Assembly: GCF_004365875.1 (NCBI RefSeq)
Contig: NZ_SODF01000001.1
Coordinates: 1,488,001 to 1,552,000, forward strand
Direction of reading: 5' to 3'
Source: Kribbella kalugense
GTDB taxonomy: Bacteria; Actinomycetota; Actinomycetes; Propionibacteriales; Kribbellaceae
Length of the DNA stretch: 64,000 nucleotides
Below, piece by piece: positions 15,238 through 23,141 of this stretch (the first letter of the stretch is position 1; each line of letters begins with the position of its first letter). The translations under genes and the position numbers were made by a program. The notes under the pieces are model-generated. The model worked only from the letters and a program-made list of their open reading frames with translations. It searched no databases and was not told the origin of the DNA.

Positions 15238-15272
15238 AGTGGCCTCCGGTTCGCTCGGAACCGGAGGCCACT
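15238..15272. terminator. 15-bp perfect hairpin, probable phoA terminator
   Basis: AGTGGCCTCCGGTTC (15238-15252) pairs with 15258-15272 over a 5-nt loop. It starts 10 nt after the alkaline phosphatase stop in the minus direction and lies before the lipoprotein start. There is no U-run, as is common for actinobacterial terminators. Confidence 0.7.
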
Positions 15273-15282
15273 TTCAGGCGTG

Positions 15283-16689
15283 CTACTTGCCCTGGAGGAC
15301 GTTGAAGAGGTGAGTGTGGTCGTTCGTGCCGAGGACCGCGTCGGCGCCCGGGCCGTTGGCCCAGACCGGGACGACCGCACCGGTGTGCTGCTGGCTCGGC
15401 GGCGTGGCCACCGGGGCCTTGCCGTCGCCGCCGAAGCCGGCGGTGCCGTAGGTGAGGGTCAGCGTCTGACCGTCCTTGGTGGTCAGGTTGGTCGACCAGC
15501 CGGTCGGCAAACCCGAGCCGGAGGCGTCCTCGCCGACGATCTGGCTGGTGTGCGCGTGGTCGGCGGTGACGACAACCAGCGTGTCGGGGTGCTTCTTCTG
15601 GTAGTTCAGGGCGACGCCGATCGCCTTGTCGAAGTTGACCGTCTCACCGATCTGGCCGCACGCGTTGGTGGCGTGGTCCTGCTTGTCGATCGAGGCGCCC
15701 TCGACCTGCAGGAAGAAGCCCTTCTGGTTCTCCAGCAGGTCGATCGCCTTCGAGGTCATGTCCGACAGGCTCGGCTCGTTCGACGGCCGCTGGTTCTCCT
15801 TGCAGGCCTGCGACGTGTTGCCCTTGCCGAGCGAGGCGGCCGGGCCGCTCCACTCCAGCGACATGTTGCTGCTGTGGAACAGGCCCAGCACCGGCTTGTT
15901 GCCCTTGACCGACTTCAGCCCGGCGGCGTCCGTGACGTACTGGATGCCCTTGGCCTTGGCCTGGTCGACGACCGTCTTACCGGCGTACGGACCGCCGGTG
16001 ATCTGCTGCTCGAACCGGGCGCGACCGCCACCGAGCAGTACGTCGATCTTGTGGTCGACCTCCTGTTCCGCGATCGACCCGAGACCGCCGGCCGCCTTGG
16101 TCTCCTTCGGGCAGGCGGCCATGTCGGCCGGGCCCTGGCAGCCGCGCAGCGACATGTGCGAGGCGAGCACTGCCGGTGTGGCGTCGGTGATCTCCGCGGT
16201 GGAGACGTTGCCGACCTTCAGGCCGCGCTTCTGCGCCAGCTCGAGCACGGTCTGGTAGTTCGTGCCCGGCACGTTGTCGGCGCTGCTCGGACCCTGCGAG
16301 ATCCGCTCGTCGATCGTCTTCTTGCCGGTCGCCCAGCTCGAGCCGGTCGAGGCCGAGTCCGGGTCGTAGTCCGGCTTGTACGGCGGCTTCGCGGCGGGCT
16401 TCACCGACCACGTCGTGTCGAAGCCGGTGTAGCGGGCCCGGTCGACGTTGAGCTTGTTCTGGACGCCCTGGTAGTACCGGGCCGCGGTGATCTCCTGGGT
16501 ACCCATTCCGTCACCGAGGAAGAAGATCACGTTCTTCGGGCCACGCTGCGGGTGCTTGGCGGTGTCGGCAGTAGACTCGTCGGCGCGGGCGTTGCTGAAT
16601 GCTCCGCTGGCGGCGGCCGAGGCCATTCCCGCCGCGGCGATCACCGATACCGCGGCGAAGGCAGCCACGAAAGCCTTTTTCCTGATCAT
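15283..16689 (-). CDS. phoA: Secreted alkaline phosphatase, PhoA family
   Basis: 468 residues. A Sec signal peptide (MIRKKAFVAAFAAVSVIAAA, cleavage near MASAAAS) directs export. The metal-binding and nucleophile elements are IFFLGDGMG (D60), DSASTGSSWATGKKT (nucleophile Ser112), VEGASIDKQDH, VVVTADHAHTS and QHTGAVVPVWANG. It hydrolyses phosphomonoesters outside the cell using Zn2+/Mg2+. Four cysteines (RGCQG, MAACP, QACKE, NACGQ) may form disulfides. ATG 16689 is preferred to 16761, which would precede the signal. An upstream PHO box (16744-16776) points to PhoP control under phosphate limitation. Confidence 0.93.
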   Translation of the reverse strand: MIRKKAFVAAFAAVSVIAAAGMASAAASGAFSNARADESTADTAKHPQRGPKNVIFFLGDGMGTQEITAARYYQGVQNKLNVDRARYTGFDTTWSVKPAAKPPYKPDYDPDSASTGSSWATGKKTIDERISQGPSSADNVPGTNYQTVLELAQKRGLKVGNVSTAEITDATPAVLASHMSLRGCQGPADMAACPKETKAAGGLGSIAEQEVDHKIDVLLGGGRARFEQQITGGPYAGKTVVDQAKAKGIQYVTDAAGLKSVKGNKPVLGLFHSSNMSLEWSGPAASLGKGNTSQACKENQRPSNEPSLSDMTSKAIDLLENQKGFFLQVEGASIDKQDHATNACGQIGETVNFDKAIGVALNYQKKHPDTLVVVTADHAHTSQIVGEDASGSGLPTGWSTNLTTKDGQTLTLTYGTAGFGGDGKAPVATPPSQQHTGAVVPVWANGPGADAVLGTNDHTHLFNVLQGK

Positions 16690-16743
16690 TGCGGGCCTTT
16701 CTGGTCGGGCAAGACCTCCGGAACGTATTGGTCCCCCCAAGAC

Positions 16744-16776
16744 GCAAGGTGACCGGAACATGGCCGACAGGTGACC
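16744..16776 (-). promoter_or_regulatory. PHO box: three 11-nt direct repeat units before phoA
   Basis: On the minus strand three contiguous units read GGTCACCTGTC, GGCCATGTTCC and GGTCACCTTGC. The outer two fit the Streptomyces PhoP repeat G(G/T)TCAYYYR(G/C)G well; the middle one is degenerate. The block ends 55 bp upstream of the phoA ATG. The family knowledge is firm; binding here is inferred. Confidence 0.72.
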
Positions 16777-16833
16777 GCACGTGCGGTGAAACTGAGAGAA
16801 CTCTCAGTTGCGACGCGATCGGAAAGCGCTTGC

Positions 16834-16839
16834 TAGGAT
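16834..16839 (+). promoter_or_regulatory. -10 box (TAGGAT) of a probable leaderless start
   Basis: TAGGAT lies 6 nt before the GTG of the VOC gene at 16846, so transcription should start at or near the start codon. Confidence 0.5.
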
Positions 16840-16845
16840 GAGTGG

Positions 16846-17493
16846 GTGATCTACGAGCTGAACCACGTCGGCGGCCGGGTGCGGGATCTCGATGCGAGCT
16901 TGTCGTTCTACGACGCGCTCGGCGCGGAGGTGGTCGACCGGCTGTTCATGGCCGGCTCACGCGTCAACCGCGTCCACATCCAGCTCGCGACGGGCCTGGT
17001 CGAGCTGCTCCACCACGAGGAGCCCGACCCACAGGCGACATACGGGCTGAATCACGTCGGCTTCATGACGGACGATCTCGACAGCGACTACGCGCGACTG
17101 ATTGCGCTGGGGTACGCCGAGATCTCGACGCCTCGCGTCGCGGGCAGCGGACAGGGCCGGCTCGCGTTCCTGTCCGACCCGAACGGGGTCCGCGTCGAAC
17201 TGCTGCAACGCTCCGAGGAGTTCCGCGTCCCGCCTCTGACCTCGGGCTCACTGCAGGGCCTTTCGTACGTCGCTTTGGCCGCACCGGATCTCGATGCGGC
17301 GGCCGAGTTCTACGGCACGCATCTCGGGATGGAACGAGTCGCAGACGACACGTTCCGGCTCGGCGCCGACGCCGTCAAACTCGTCCCGTCCGGAACGACC
17401 ACGATCGACCACCTCGGCCTCGCCACCACGTCATCAGACGCAAACACCGAGGACCCAGACGGCAACCGCTTCGTCTTCCTGCCCGCCGCCTAA
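16846..17493 (+). CDS. Two-domain VOC/glyoxalase-fold protein
   Basis: 215 residues made of two vicinal-oxygen-chelate modules. Module 1 (1-~130) has YELNHVGGRVRDLDASLSFYDALG, NHVGFMTDDLDSDYARL and FLSDPNGVRVELLQ; module 2 (~140-215) has LSYVALAAPDLDAAAEFYGTHLG and DPDGNRFVFLP but is shortened. Metal ligands would be His7 and Glu in each module. Family members include dioxygenases, lyases and drug-binding proteins; no specific reaction can be assigned. It starts with GTG and no ribosome site, with TAGGAT 6 nt upstream. Confidence 0.8.
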   Translation: MIYELNHVGGRVRDLDASLSFYDALGAEVVDRLFMAGSRVNRVHIQLATGLVELLHHEEPDPQATYGLNHVGFMTDDLDSDYARLIALGYAEISTPRVAGSGQGRLAFLSDPNGVRVELLQRSEEFRVPPLTSGSLQGLSYVALAAPDLDAAAEFYGTHLGMERVADDTFRLGADAVKLVPSGTTTIDHLGLATTSSDANTEDPDGNRFVFLPAA

Positions 17494-17543
17494 CGTCCCG
17501 CGGGCCCACTCGACCACCGGCCGCCTAACCTGCCGCGACCCAA

Positions 17544-17583
17544 CCGGCCACCGGTCACCGGCCACCGGCCACCGGTCGGCCGG
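17544..17583. repeat. Short CCACCGG tandem repeat between convergent genes
   Basis: Four to five copies of the 7-8-nt unit CCACCGG(C/T) follow each other after the VOC gene. They can fold into several GC-rich hairpins and may serve as a bidirectional transcription barrier between the VOC and HD genes. Confidence 0.45.
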
Positions 17584-17589
17584 CGGCGC

Positions 17590-18138
17590 TCAGCCGCGGG
17601 CTGCGGCGACTCGCTCGACGACCGGCCGCCAGGACTCGAGCAGCGCGACCTCGAGCCCGAGGACCTTGCCTGCGTCGTCCGCTCGCCGCAACGCGACCGC
17701 CGCCGCAAACGCCGGATCGCCCTCGAAGGCGCGGACCTCCTCCGCGGACATCGCCCCACCTTGAGCGACCAACGTACGACGACTCGACGCTGACAACCGC
17801 GCCGCATGGACCGCATCCGTCGCCGCCAGATACCGCTTAGCGACCACGTGCAGCTCCACCAATCGAGCGACCCGCTCCCCCAACAACGCCCGTACCGCAT
17901 CCGCTCCGTGCCGGCCATGACCAGCATCATCACCGGGCCGCAACTGATGCCCGATGTCATGCACCAGGCCAGCAACCTGCAGCTCTTCGTCAACCGGGTA
18001 GTCCCGCCGCAACAACTCAGCACACTGCCGATCGTGGTCGAGAATGTCCACCGGATCCCCACTCCGATCAGGCATGTCCCACACGCCCGCACCCTCACCC
18101 AGCAACGTCATCAACTCGTCCACAGTTGCGATCGGCAT
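17590..18138 (-). CDS. HD-domain metal-dependent protein
   Basis: 182 residues. The HD signature is spread as expected: DHDRQCAELL (residue ~34), LVHDIGHQL (His-Asp pair, ~58), GHGRHGADAV and HVVAKRYL. It resembles the PhnZ/MIOX-like HD proteins, some of which are mixed-valent diiron oxygenases rather than phosphohydrolases, because of the early conserved His and the YLAATD segment. Which of the two applies is open. The start MPIATVDELM lies 7 nt after a TAGGGT box (leaderless). Confidence 0.78.
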   Translation of the reverse strand: MPIATVDELMTLLGEGAGVWDMPDRSGDPVDILDHDRQCAELLRRDYPVDEELQVAGLVHDIGHQLRPGDDAGHGRHGADAVRALLGERVARLVELHVVAKRYLAATDAVHAARLSASSRRTLVAQGGAMSAEEVRAFEGDPAFAAAVALRRADDAGKVLGLEVALLESWRPVVERVAAARG

Positions 18139-18145
18139 GCCACGC

Positions 18146-18151
18146 ACCCTA
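18146..18151 (-). promoter_or_regulatory. -10 box (TAGGGT) of a probable leaderless start
   Basis: TAGGGT on the minus strand is 7 nt before the HD gene ATG at 18138. Confidence 0.5.
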
Positions 18152-18405
18152 AGCACCCCGAATGAACTCCCGGTGCACCAACCCTCTACCCCAGCGCTCC
18201 TGCTGATGTGCGGGTGCTGCAGTCGGATCGTGAGGCGCCGGGGCCGCGGCTGTCGGTCATGTGGACAGGACGTGTCCGGCGACCGGTGGTACACCTGAGC
18301 GTGGAAACGCCCGCGCGTACGGCGTATCACGGGTGTACTACCAGTCGACCTGCAGATCGCCGGCGCGTAACCGCCGCACCGCTCGGCCGGCCCCGACGAG
18401 GCCCA

Positions 18406-18438
18406 CCCCAACCAGCCCCACGGGCGGGGTGGTTGGGG
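18406..18438 (+). promoter_or_regulatory. Stem A of an overlapping three-stem array
   Basis: CCCCAACCA (18406-18414) pairs with TGGTTGGGG (18430-18438), extended by three further pairs inside. Its 3' arm shares TTGGGG (18433-18438) with stem B, so A and B exclude each other. Confidence 0.45.
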
Positions 18439-18476
18439 AGGATTTCTGCCCGGAGCGGGGGGAATATCCTCCCCAA
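18433..18476 (+). promoter_or_regulatory. Stem B of an overlapping three-stem array
   Basis: TTGGGGAGGAT (18433-18443) pairs perfectly with ATCCTCCCCAA (18466-18476) around a 22-nt loop. Its 3' arm overlaps the 5' arm of stem C by 6 nt. Confidence 0.5.
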
Positions 18477-18521
18477 GGCTTGAATGCCAGCCTGGGTGCG
18501 AGCGCAGCACTAGCCTTGGGG
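18471..18521 (+). promoter_or_regulatory. Stem C of an overlapping three-stem array, ending at the methyltransferase start
   Basis: CCCCAAGGCT (18471-18480) is a perfect inverted copy of AGCCTTGGGG (18512-18521). The 3' arm ends 1 nt before ATG 18523 and contains the TAGCCT promoter-like box, so it could act as a DNA operator or as an RNA start-blocking stem. Confidence 0.5.
18511..18516 (+). promoter_or_regulatory. -10 box (TAGCCT) of a probable leaderless start
   Basis: TAGCCT is 6 nt before the methyltransferase ATG at 18523. Confidence 0.45.
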
Positions 18522-18522
18522 A

Positions 18523-19254
18523 ATGTTCGACTACGACGCCGAGGTGCGGCTTTACCGTGAGCACTTTCGGGGTGCGTGGGGCGTGCAGCCGGACGATCGG
18601 GTGCTCGACGTCGGTTGCGGCGGCGGGCAGACCACGCGGGACGCGGCGGAGGGGGCAGCACGGGTGCTCGGCGTGGACATCTCGGAGCCGATGCTTGAGC
18701 ACGCTCGCAGTCAGCCGTTGCCGAATGTCTCCTATCTGCTGGCGGACGCCGCGACCCACGACTTCGAGCCGGAGTCCTTCGACCTGGCCATCAGCAGATT
18801 CGGCGTGATGTTCTTCGATGACCTGGTCGGTGCCTTCGGCAACATTCGGCGAGCGCTCCGTCCGGAGGGCCGGCTGGTCGTGCTGGTCTGGCAGTCGCGG
18901 ACGGAGAACGAGTGGGCGCAGGTGATCCCGGAAGCCATCGGCGGATCGTTCCGCGACGACTCCCCGTTCGCCCTCGGCGACCCGGCCGTCACGCGGGACA
19001 TCCTCACGGAAGCGGGGTACGCCGACCCGACGTTCACCGCGGTCCGCGAGCTGCTCTACTACGGCCCCGACTCCGAGGCGGCGTACGACAACGTGCTCAG
19101 ACTACGAGAGCCTCAAGCACTCCTCGCGGACCTCGAACCCGCGGCCGCCGACCGCGCACACGCGTCTCTGCGTGCGACCCTCGATGCCCACGACACCGGC
19201 TCCGGCATCCAGTTCGAGTCGAGTGCGTGGATCGTGAGCACCCAGCGAGCGTGA
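18523..19254 (+). CDS. Class I SAM-dependent methyltransferase
   Basis: 243 residues. Motif I is VLDVGCGGGQTTRDAA, motif II VLGVDISEPMLEHAR, followed by LLADAATHDFEPESFDLAISRFGVMFFDD and the strand LRPEGRLVVLVW. This is the UbiE/type-11 methyltransferase pattern for small molecules; the substrate is unknown. There is no ribosome site before ATG 18523, but TAGCCT lies 6 nt upstream. The unusual set of overlapping inverted repeats before it suggests dedicated regulation. Confidence 0.88.
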   Translation: MFDYDAEVRLYREHFRGAWGVQPDDRVLDVGCGGGQTTRDAAEGAARVLGVDISEPMLEHARSQPLPNVSYLLADAATHDFEPESFDLAISRFGVMFFDDLVGAFGNIRRALRPEGRLVVLVWQSRTENEWAQVIPEAIGGSFRDDSPFALGDPAVTRDILTEAGYADPTFTAVRELLYYGPDSEAAYDNVLRLREPQALLADLEPAAADRAHASLRATLDAHDTGSGIQFESSAWIVSTQRA

Positions 19255-19336
19255 CCGGGGTCACACCAAAGGACATGTCGCATCCAGCGGACCCCACTCG
19301 ACGCAGTGGCATAACCCCAAACCAAGGAGCACCAGA

Positions 19337-19912
19337 ATGCGTACCCTTATCTCCACCTCGTTCGTGTCGCTCGATGGCGTCGTCGACTCGCCCGGCGGCG
19401 AGTCTGGCTACCGAAACACGGGCTGGACGTTCAAGGACCTCCCGTTCGACGAGGCGGCGTACGAGCTGAAGGGCACCGAGCAGGCCGAGGCGACCGCGAT
19501 GCTGATCGGGCGGATCAGCTACCAGGCGTTCTCGCAGGTCTGGCCGGGGATGACCGTCGAGTTCGCCGGCTACAACGCGATGCCGAAGTACGTCGTCTCG
19601 ACCACCCTGAAGGACAGCGACCTGGTGTCGAACTGGGGTGAGACCACGATCCTGCGCTCGCTCGACGACGTAGCCGCTCTGAAGGAGACCGAGGGCGGGC
19701 CGATCATCGTCCACGGCAGCGCCAACCTGAACCGCAACCTGTCCGACGCGGGCCTGATCGACCGGTACAACCTGCTGGTCTTCCCGGTCCTCCTCGGCGC
19801 GGGCAAGCGCCTGTTCAGCGACGCCGACCGCGACAAGCTCAACCTCGAGCTCGCCGACAGCGCCGCCTACCCCAACGGCATCCAGAAGCTCGTCTACAAC
19901 GTCAAGCACTGA
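19337..19912 (+). CDS. Dihydrofolate reductase/RibD-C family reductase
   Basis: 191 residues with the RibD C-terminal/YyaP-like fold: TLISTSFVSLDGVVDSPGG, AEATAMLIGRISYQAFSQVWPG, PKYVVSTTL, IIVHGSANLNRNLSDAGLIDRYNLLVFPVLLGAGKRLF. Members bind NADPH, but few have known substrates; a trimethoprim-type folate role should not be assumed. AAGGAG precedes the ATG by 8 nt. The spacing to the next gene (21 nt) leaves room for that gene's own promoter. Confidence 0.88.
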   Translation: MRTLISTSFVSLDGVVDSPGGESGYRNTGWTFKDLPFDEAAYELKGTEQAEATAMLIGRISYQAFSQVWPGMTVEFAGYNAMPKYVVSTTLKDSDLVSNWGETTILRSLDDVAALKETEGGPIIVHGSANLNRNLSDAGLIDRYNLLVFPVLLGAGKRLFSDADRDKLNLELADSAAYPNGIQKLVYNVKH

Positions 19913-19921
19913 CCGCTGTAC

Positions 19922-19927
19922 TACGGT
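19922..19927 (+). promoter_or_regulatory. -10 box (TACGGT) of a probable leaderless start
   Basis: TACGGT is 6 nt before the glycosylase ATG at 19934. Confidence 0.5.
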
Positions 19928-19933
19928 TCGGAC

Positions 19934-20584
19934 ATGGGTGACACCCCGGAGGACTACCTGCGTAAAGCCGATCCGGTGCTCGGGAAGATCATTGACGAGG
20001 TGGTGCGGGCCGAGGGTGGGCTGTTGTCGGAGAGCTCGGACACCGGTGTGCCTGACCTGCCGTCGGAGCACTACGGGGTGCTTGTGCGGGCGATCGTCGG
20101 GCAGAACATCTCGAACGTCGCCGCTCAAGCCATCTATCGGCGGATCGTCGAGCGGTACGGCGGGCACGCGCCCGCACCCGAGGAGCTGCTCGCCGACGAG
20201 CCCGACGCGCTCCGGACCGCGGTCGGGCTGTCGCACGCCAAGACCGCTTCCCTGCGGTCCTTAGCCGAGCACGTGATCTCCGGCGAGCTGGAGCTCGAGC
20301 GGCTGCCGGATCTGCCGGACGCCGAGGTGGTCGCTCAGCTCACCGCGATCAAAGGCATCGGGCGATGGACCTCGGAGATCTTCCTGATCTTCCACCTGCA
20401 CCGGCCGGACGTGCTCGCGGTCGGCGACCTGGAGATCCGGCGGACCGTCGAGACGGCGTACGGACTGCCCGAGCTACCCAAGCAAGCCGAGGTCGAGCAG
20501 CTCGGGGAAGCCTGGCGGCCGCAGCGCACGCTCGCCGGGCTGTACCTCTGGCGCTGGCGAGCGGTACGTCGGGCTGAGGGATGA
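19934..20584 (+). CDS. AlkA-type DNA-3-methyladenine glycosylase (HhH-GPD)
   Basis: 216 residues. The helix-hairpin-helix LTAIKGIGRWTSEIFLIFHL is followed by DVLAVGDLEIRRTV, where the Asp of VGD is the catalytic aspartate of the HhH-GPD superfamily. VLVRAIVGQNISNVAAQAIYRRI is the typical substrate-side helix. There is no Cys cluster for iron-sulfur, which excludes Nth/MutY. It removes alkylated purines in base-excision repair. It is followed at once by a RecQ-like helicase gene, so a small DNA-repair operon is likely. Confidence 0.9.
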   Translation: MGDTPEDYLRKADPVLGKIIDEVVRAEGGLLSESSDTGVPDLPSEHYGVLVRAIVGQNISNVAAQAIYRRIVERYGGHAPAPEELLADEPDALRTAVGLSHAKTASLRSLAEHVISGELELERLPDLPDAEVVAQLTAIKGIGRWTSEIFLIFHLHRPDVLAVGDLEIRRTVETAYGLPELPKQAEVEQLGEAWRPQRTLAGLYLWRWRAVRRAEG

Positions 20585-20585
20585 T

Positions 20586-22193
20586 GTGGCGATGTGGGAC
20601 ATTGCCGGGCTCGCTCGGGAGCGGCTTGGGTACGACGGGTTGCGGGCCGGCCAGGAGGACGCCGTACGCGCGGTGCTCGATGGACACGACACACTAGCGG
20701 TCCTCGCCACCGGGACGGGTAAGACCGCGATCTATCAGCTCGCCGGCCTGGCGCTCGGTGGCGTTACGGTCGTCGTGAGCCCGTTGGTCGCGCTGCAGCG
20801 TGACCAGCTGCGTGCGCTGTCCAAGGGCGGCGTCGAGGTCGCTGAGCTGAACTCGACCGACCACGCCGGCCGGCGCCTTGCCCAGGATCTGCTGACCAGC
20901 AACAGGCCCGGCTTTGTCCTCCTCTCCCCCGAGCAGCTGACGCACGCCGCCGTACTCGATCTGCTCGCAGCCTCGCGTCCTCGGTTGGTCGCGGTCGACG
21001 AAGCGCATCTGGTCAGCGAGTGGGGCCAGGACTTCCGGCCCGACTACCTCCGCCTCGCGGCTGCGATCCAGGCGATGGGACGGCCGCCGATCGTCGCGCT
21101 GACCGCGACCGCCGCGCCGCCGGTCCGCAAAGAGATCGTGCACCGCCTCGAGATGAACGACCCGGAAGTCGTCGTCGGCGGGTTCGACAGGCCGAACCTC
21201 AACCTGGCCGTGTTCGCGTTCGCCGACGAGGACACCAAGAACCGCCGCCTGCTCAGCCACGTCCGGTCGTCACGCGGCCCTGGCATCGTGTACGTCGCGA
21301 CCCACCGTCACGCCGAGGAACTCGCATCCGACCTGCACACGGCCGGCGTATCAGCGCAGGCGTACCACGCCGGGCTGACGGCCAAGCAGCGCCGCGAGGT
21401 CCAGGACACGTTTCTCGCCGGTGACTGCCGAGTTGTCGTCGCGACCATCGCGTTCGGGATGGGGATCGACAAGCCCGACATCCGCTGGGTCAGCCATGCC
21501 GAGGCGCCCTCCTCGGTCGATGCGTACTACCAGGAGATCGGCCGGGCCGGCCGCGACGGCGAACCGGCCGATATCGAGCTCTTCTTCCGGCATGCCAACC
21601 TCGGTCTCAACCGCTTCTTTGCCTCCGGAGGCGTCACCGACGAGGACCTCCTCGCCGTCGCGACGGCGATCTCCGAGCACAAGCCCACGGACATCGCCGC
21701 CCTTGCTGCCGCAGCCGGCCTCAGTACGGCCCGCGTCGAGCGTGCACTCGGTCGCCTGACGGATGCTCGGGTCGTTGCCATCGGCCACAAGTTCCATCTC
21801 GCCCGCGGCGTCGACGTCGATCGGGCCGTCACGGCCGCGTCGGCGGTCGAGCACGACCGGCGTGAGGTGGCCCGGTCCCGGGTCGAGATGATGGCGGCGT
21901 ACGCGGAGTACGGCGGCTGCCGGCGGGAGTGGCTGCTCAGCTACTTCGGCGAGCAGTACGACGGACCGTGCGGCAACTGCGACAACGACCTGGCCGGCCG
22001 TACGGCGGCTCCGCCCGAGGACCAGCCGTTCCCGATCGGCAGCCGGGTCGTCCACCGCACCTTCGGTCCCGGTCTGGTCGAGCACTACGACGGTACGACG
22101 ATGACCGTCCTCTTCGACCGCGTTGGCTACAAGGAACTTCGGACCGCGTTCATGATCCACAACCACCTGCTGCAACCCGAGGTCGCTCCATGA
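20586..22193 (+). CDS. recQ: RecQ-like ATP-dependent DNA helicase
   Basis: 535 residues. Walker A is LATGTGKTAIY (~residues 40-50), the DEAH box VAVDEAHLVSEWGQDFRPDY (~137), and later motifs IVYVATHRHAEELA, VVVATIAFGMGIDKPDIRWV and YYQEIGRAGRDG. The RQC-type zinc cysteines are in YGGCRREWLLSYFGE...CGNCDN (~442-467). A short C-terminal domain (HRTFGPGLVEHYDGTTMTVLFDRVGYKEL) replaces HRDC. The start is GTG 20586, 1 nt after the glycosylase stop; ATG 20592 is an alternative. It unwinds DNA 3'-5' in repair. The stop overlaps the acetyltransferase ATG. Confidence 0.9.
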   Translation: MAMWDIAGLARERLGYDGLRAGQEDAVRAVLDGHDTLAVLATGTGKTAIYQLAGLALGGVTVVVSPLVALQRDQLRALSKGGVEVAELNSTDHAGRRLAQDLLTSNRPGFVLLSPEQLTHAAVLDLLAASRPRLVAVDEAHLVSEWGQDFRPDYLRLAAAIQAMGRPPIVALTATAAPPVRKEIVHRLEMNDPEVVVGGFDRPNLNLAVFAFADEDTKNRRLLSHVRSSRGPGIVYVATHRHAEELASDLHTAGVSAQAYHAGLTAKQRREVQDTFLAGDCRVVVATIAFGMGIDKPDIRWVSHAEAPSSVDAYYQEIGRAGRDGEPADIELFFRHANLGLNRFFASGGVTDEDLLAVATAISEHKPTDIAALAAAAGLSTARVERALGRLTDARVVAIGHKFHLARGVDVDRAVTAASAVEHDRREVARSRVEMMAAYAEYGGCRREWLLSYFGEQYDGPCGNCDNDLAGRTAAPPEDQPFPIGSRVVHRTFGPGLVEHYDGTTMTVLFDRVGYKELRTAFMIHNHLLQPEVAP

Positions 22194-22762
22194 GCATCGA
22201 CGTACGCCCGGCGACCGTCTTCGAGGACGTCCGCCAGGTCATCGGACCGAAGTCGCCGACGGCCACTGTCTGCTTCTGCCTCAGCTACCGCATCCCGTCG
22301 AAGCTGAACAACACCCTCCGCGGCGACGCGCGCAGCGAGTACGTCGCTGAGCTGTGCCGAGAGAAACCTGCTCCCGGCGTCCTCGCGTACGACGGTGACA
22401 CGCCGGTCGGCTGGGCCGCGATCGCACCGCGGGCGGCGACCACCTTCGCCCGCAACCGGAAGATCCCGCATGTCGACGACCTACCGGTCTGGTCGCTCTG
22501 GTGCATCCGGGTCCGCCCCGGCCATCGCGGTCAAGGAATCTCTCACGCCCTCATCGCCGGCGCCGTCGACTTCGCCCGTACCAACGGCGCTCCGGTTGTC
22601 GAGGCCTATCCCCTCGACAGCGGCGACAACAAGGTCGACCTCACGATGGCGTACGCCGGCATCCGGAAGAACTTCGAGCACGCCGGCTTCACCAAGGCCG
22701 CCGACACCACGTCGACGCTGGCCGGCCACCCCCGTGTCCTCATGCGTCTCAACCTTTCTTGA
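22190..22762 (+). CDS. GNAT-family N-acetyltransferase
   Basis: 190 residues starting inside the RecQ stop (ATGA). The acetyl-CoA site is WCIRVRPGHRGQGISHALIAGAVDFARTNG, the R/Q-x-x-G-x-G/A loop of GNAT enzymes, and PVGWAAIAPR precedes it. A CFCL segment sits near residue 25. The acceptor is unknown. Its 3' end overlaps the convergent gene by 14 nt. Confidence 0.88.
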   Translation: MSIDVRPATVFEDVRQVIGPKSPTATVCFCLSYRIPSKLNNTLRGDARSEYVAELCREKPAPGVLAYDGDTPVGWAAIAPRAATTFARNRKIPHVDDLPVWSLWCIRVRPGHRGQGISHALIAGAVDFARTNGAPVVEAYPLDSGDNKVDLTMAYAGIRKNFEHAGFTKAADTTSTLAGHPRVLMRLNLS

Positions 22763-23126
22763 TCCAGCGGGACGCGGCCGTGTAGGTGTCGGACGGCGTG
22801 CTGTTGAAGGCGATCGCGGCGTCTGGAGCATGACGTCGTACCAGGTTGACGATGTTCTCGAACAGCCCGAGCTGCTCCTCGTTTCTGCGGATCCCGCCGC
22901 CCACGACGACGCACTCCCAGGGGTGCGCAGCCAACGCCGCGGCCACCACGGCCTCGACGTCGTCGCTTCCGTCCAGGCCGACGAGACACGTCTCGGCGCC
23001 CACGCCATGGTCCGCGAAATCAGCCATCCCGACCTGGATCCCGGTCGCCACCGGCTCAGGATCCCACGGCCCGGGAACGCGATACGGATCAAGCCCGATC
23101 ACCAACACCCGCGGCATCTTCACCAT
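22749..23126 (-). CDS. Conserved hypothetical protein, Rossmann-like
   Basis: 125 residues, not recognised as a named family. It starts VKMPRVLVIGLDPYRVPGPWDPEPVATGIQVGMADF, then has ETCLVGLDGSDDVEAVVAAALAAHPWECVVVGGGIRRNEEQLGLFENIVNLVRRHAPDAAIAFNSTP. The alternating strand-helix layout and VVVGGGIR suggest a flavodoxin/response-regulator-like single domain. Similar small proteins occur alone in actinobacteria. A TATGGT box 6 nt before ATG 23126 supports this start over 23117. Confidence 0.65.
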   Translation of the reverse strand: MVKMPRVLVIGLDPYRVPGPWDPEPVATGIQVGMADFADHGVGAETCLVGLDGSDDVEAVVAAALAAHPWECVVVGGGIRRNEEQLGLFENIVNLVRRHAPDAAIAFNSTPSDTYTAASRWIKKG

Positions 23127-23132
23127 CCCCGG

Positions 23133-23138
23133 ACCATA
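23133..23138 (-). promoter_or_regulatory. -10 box (TATGGT) of a probable leaderless start
   Basis: TATGGT on the minus strand is 6 nt before ATG 23126. Confidence 0.5.
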
Positions 23139-23141
23139 CGC

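Larger units (their letters stand above)
18139..18522. other. 384-bp intergenic stretch without convincing gene
   Basis: No ORF here has a ribosome site or recognisable product. The left end holds the HD gene promoter. The right third (18406-18521) holds three overlapping inverted repeats described separately, just before the methyltransferase gene. I see no tRNA, attachment site or mobile element. Confidence 0.6.

Noticed and set aside
14533-16752. 739-codon plus-strand ORF across the lipoprotein and phoA genes
   Set aside because: It spans two well-supported genes and a hairpin, and has no domain signature.
18208-18483. 91-codon ORF in the 18.1-18.5 kb gap
   Set aside because: No ribosome site, Arg/Pro-rich composition and no recognisable domain; it crosses the inverted repeats.
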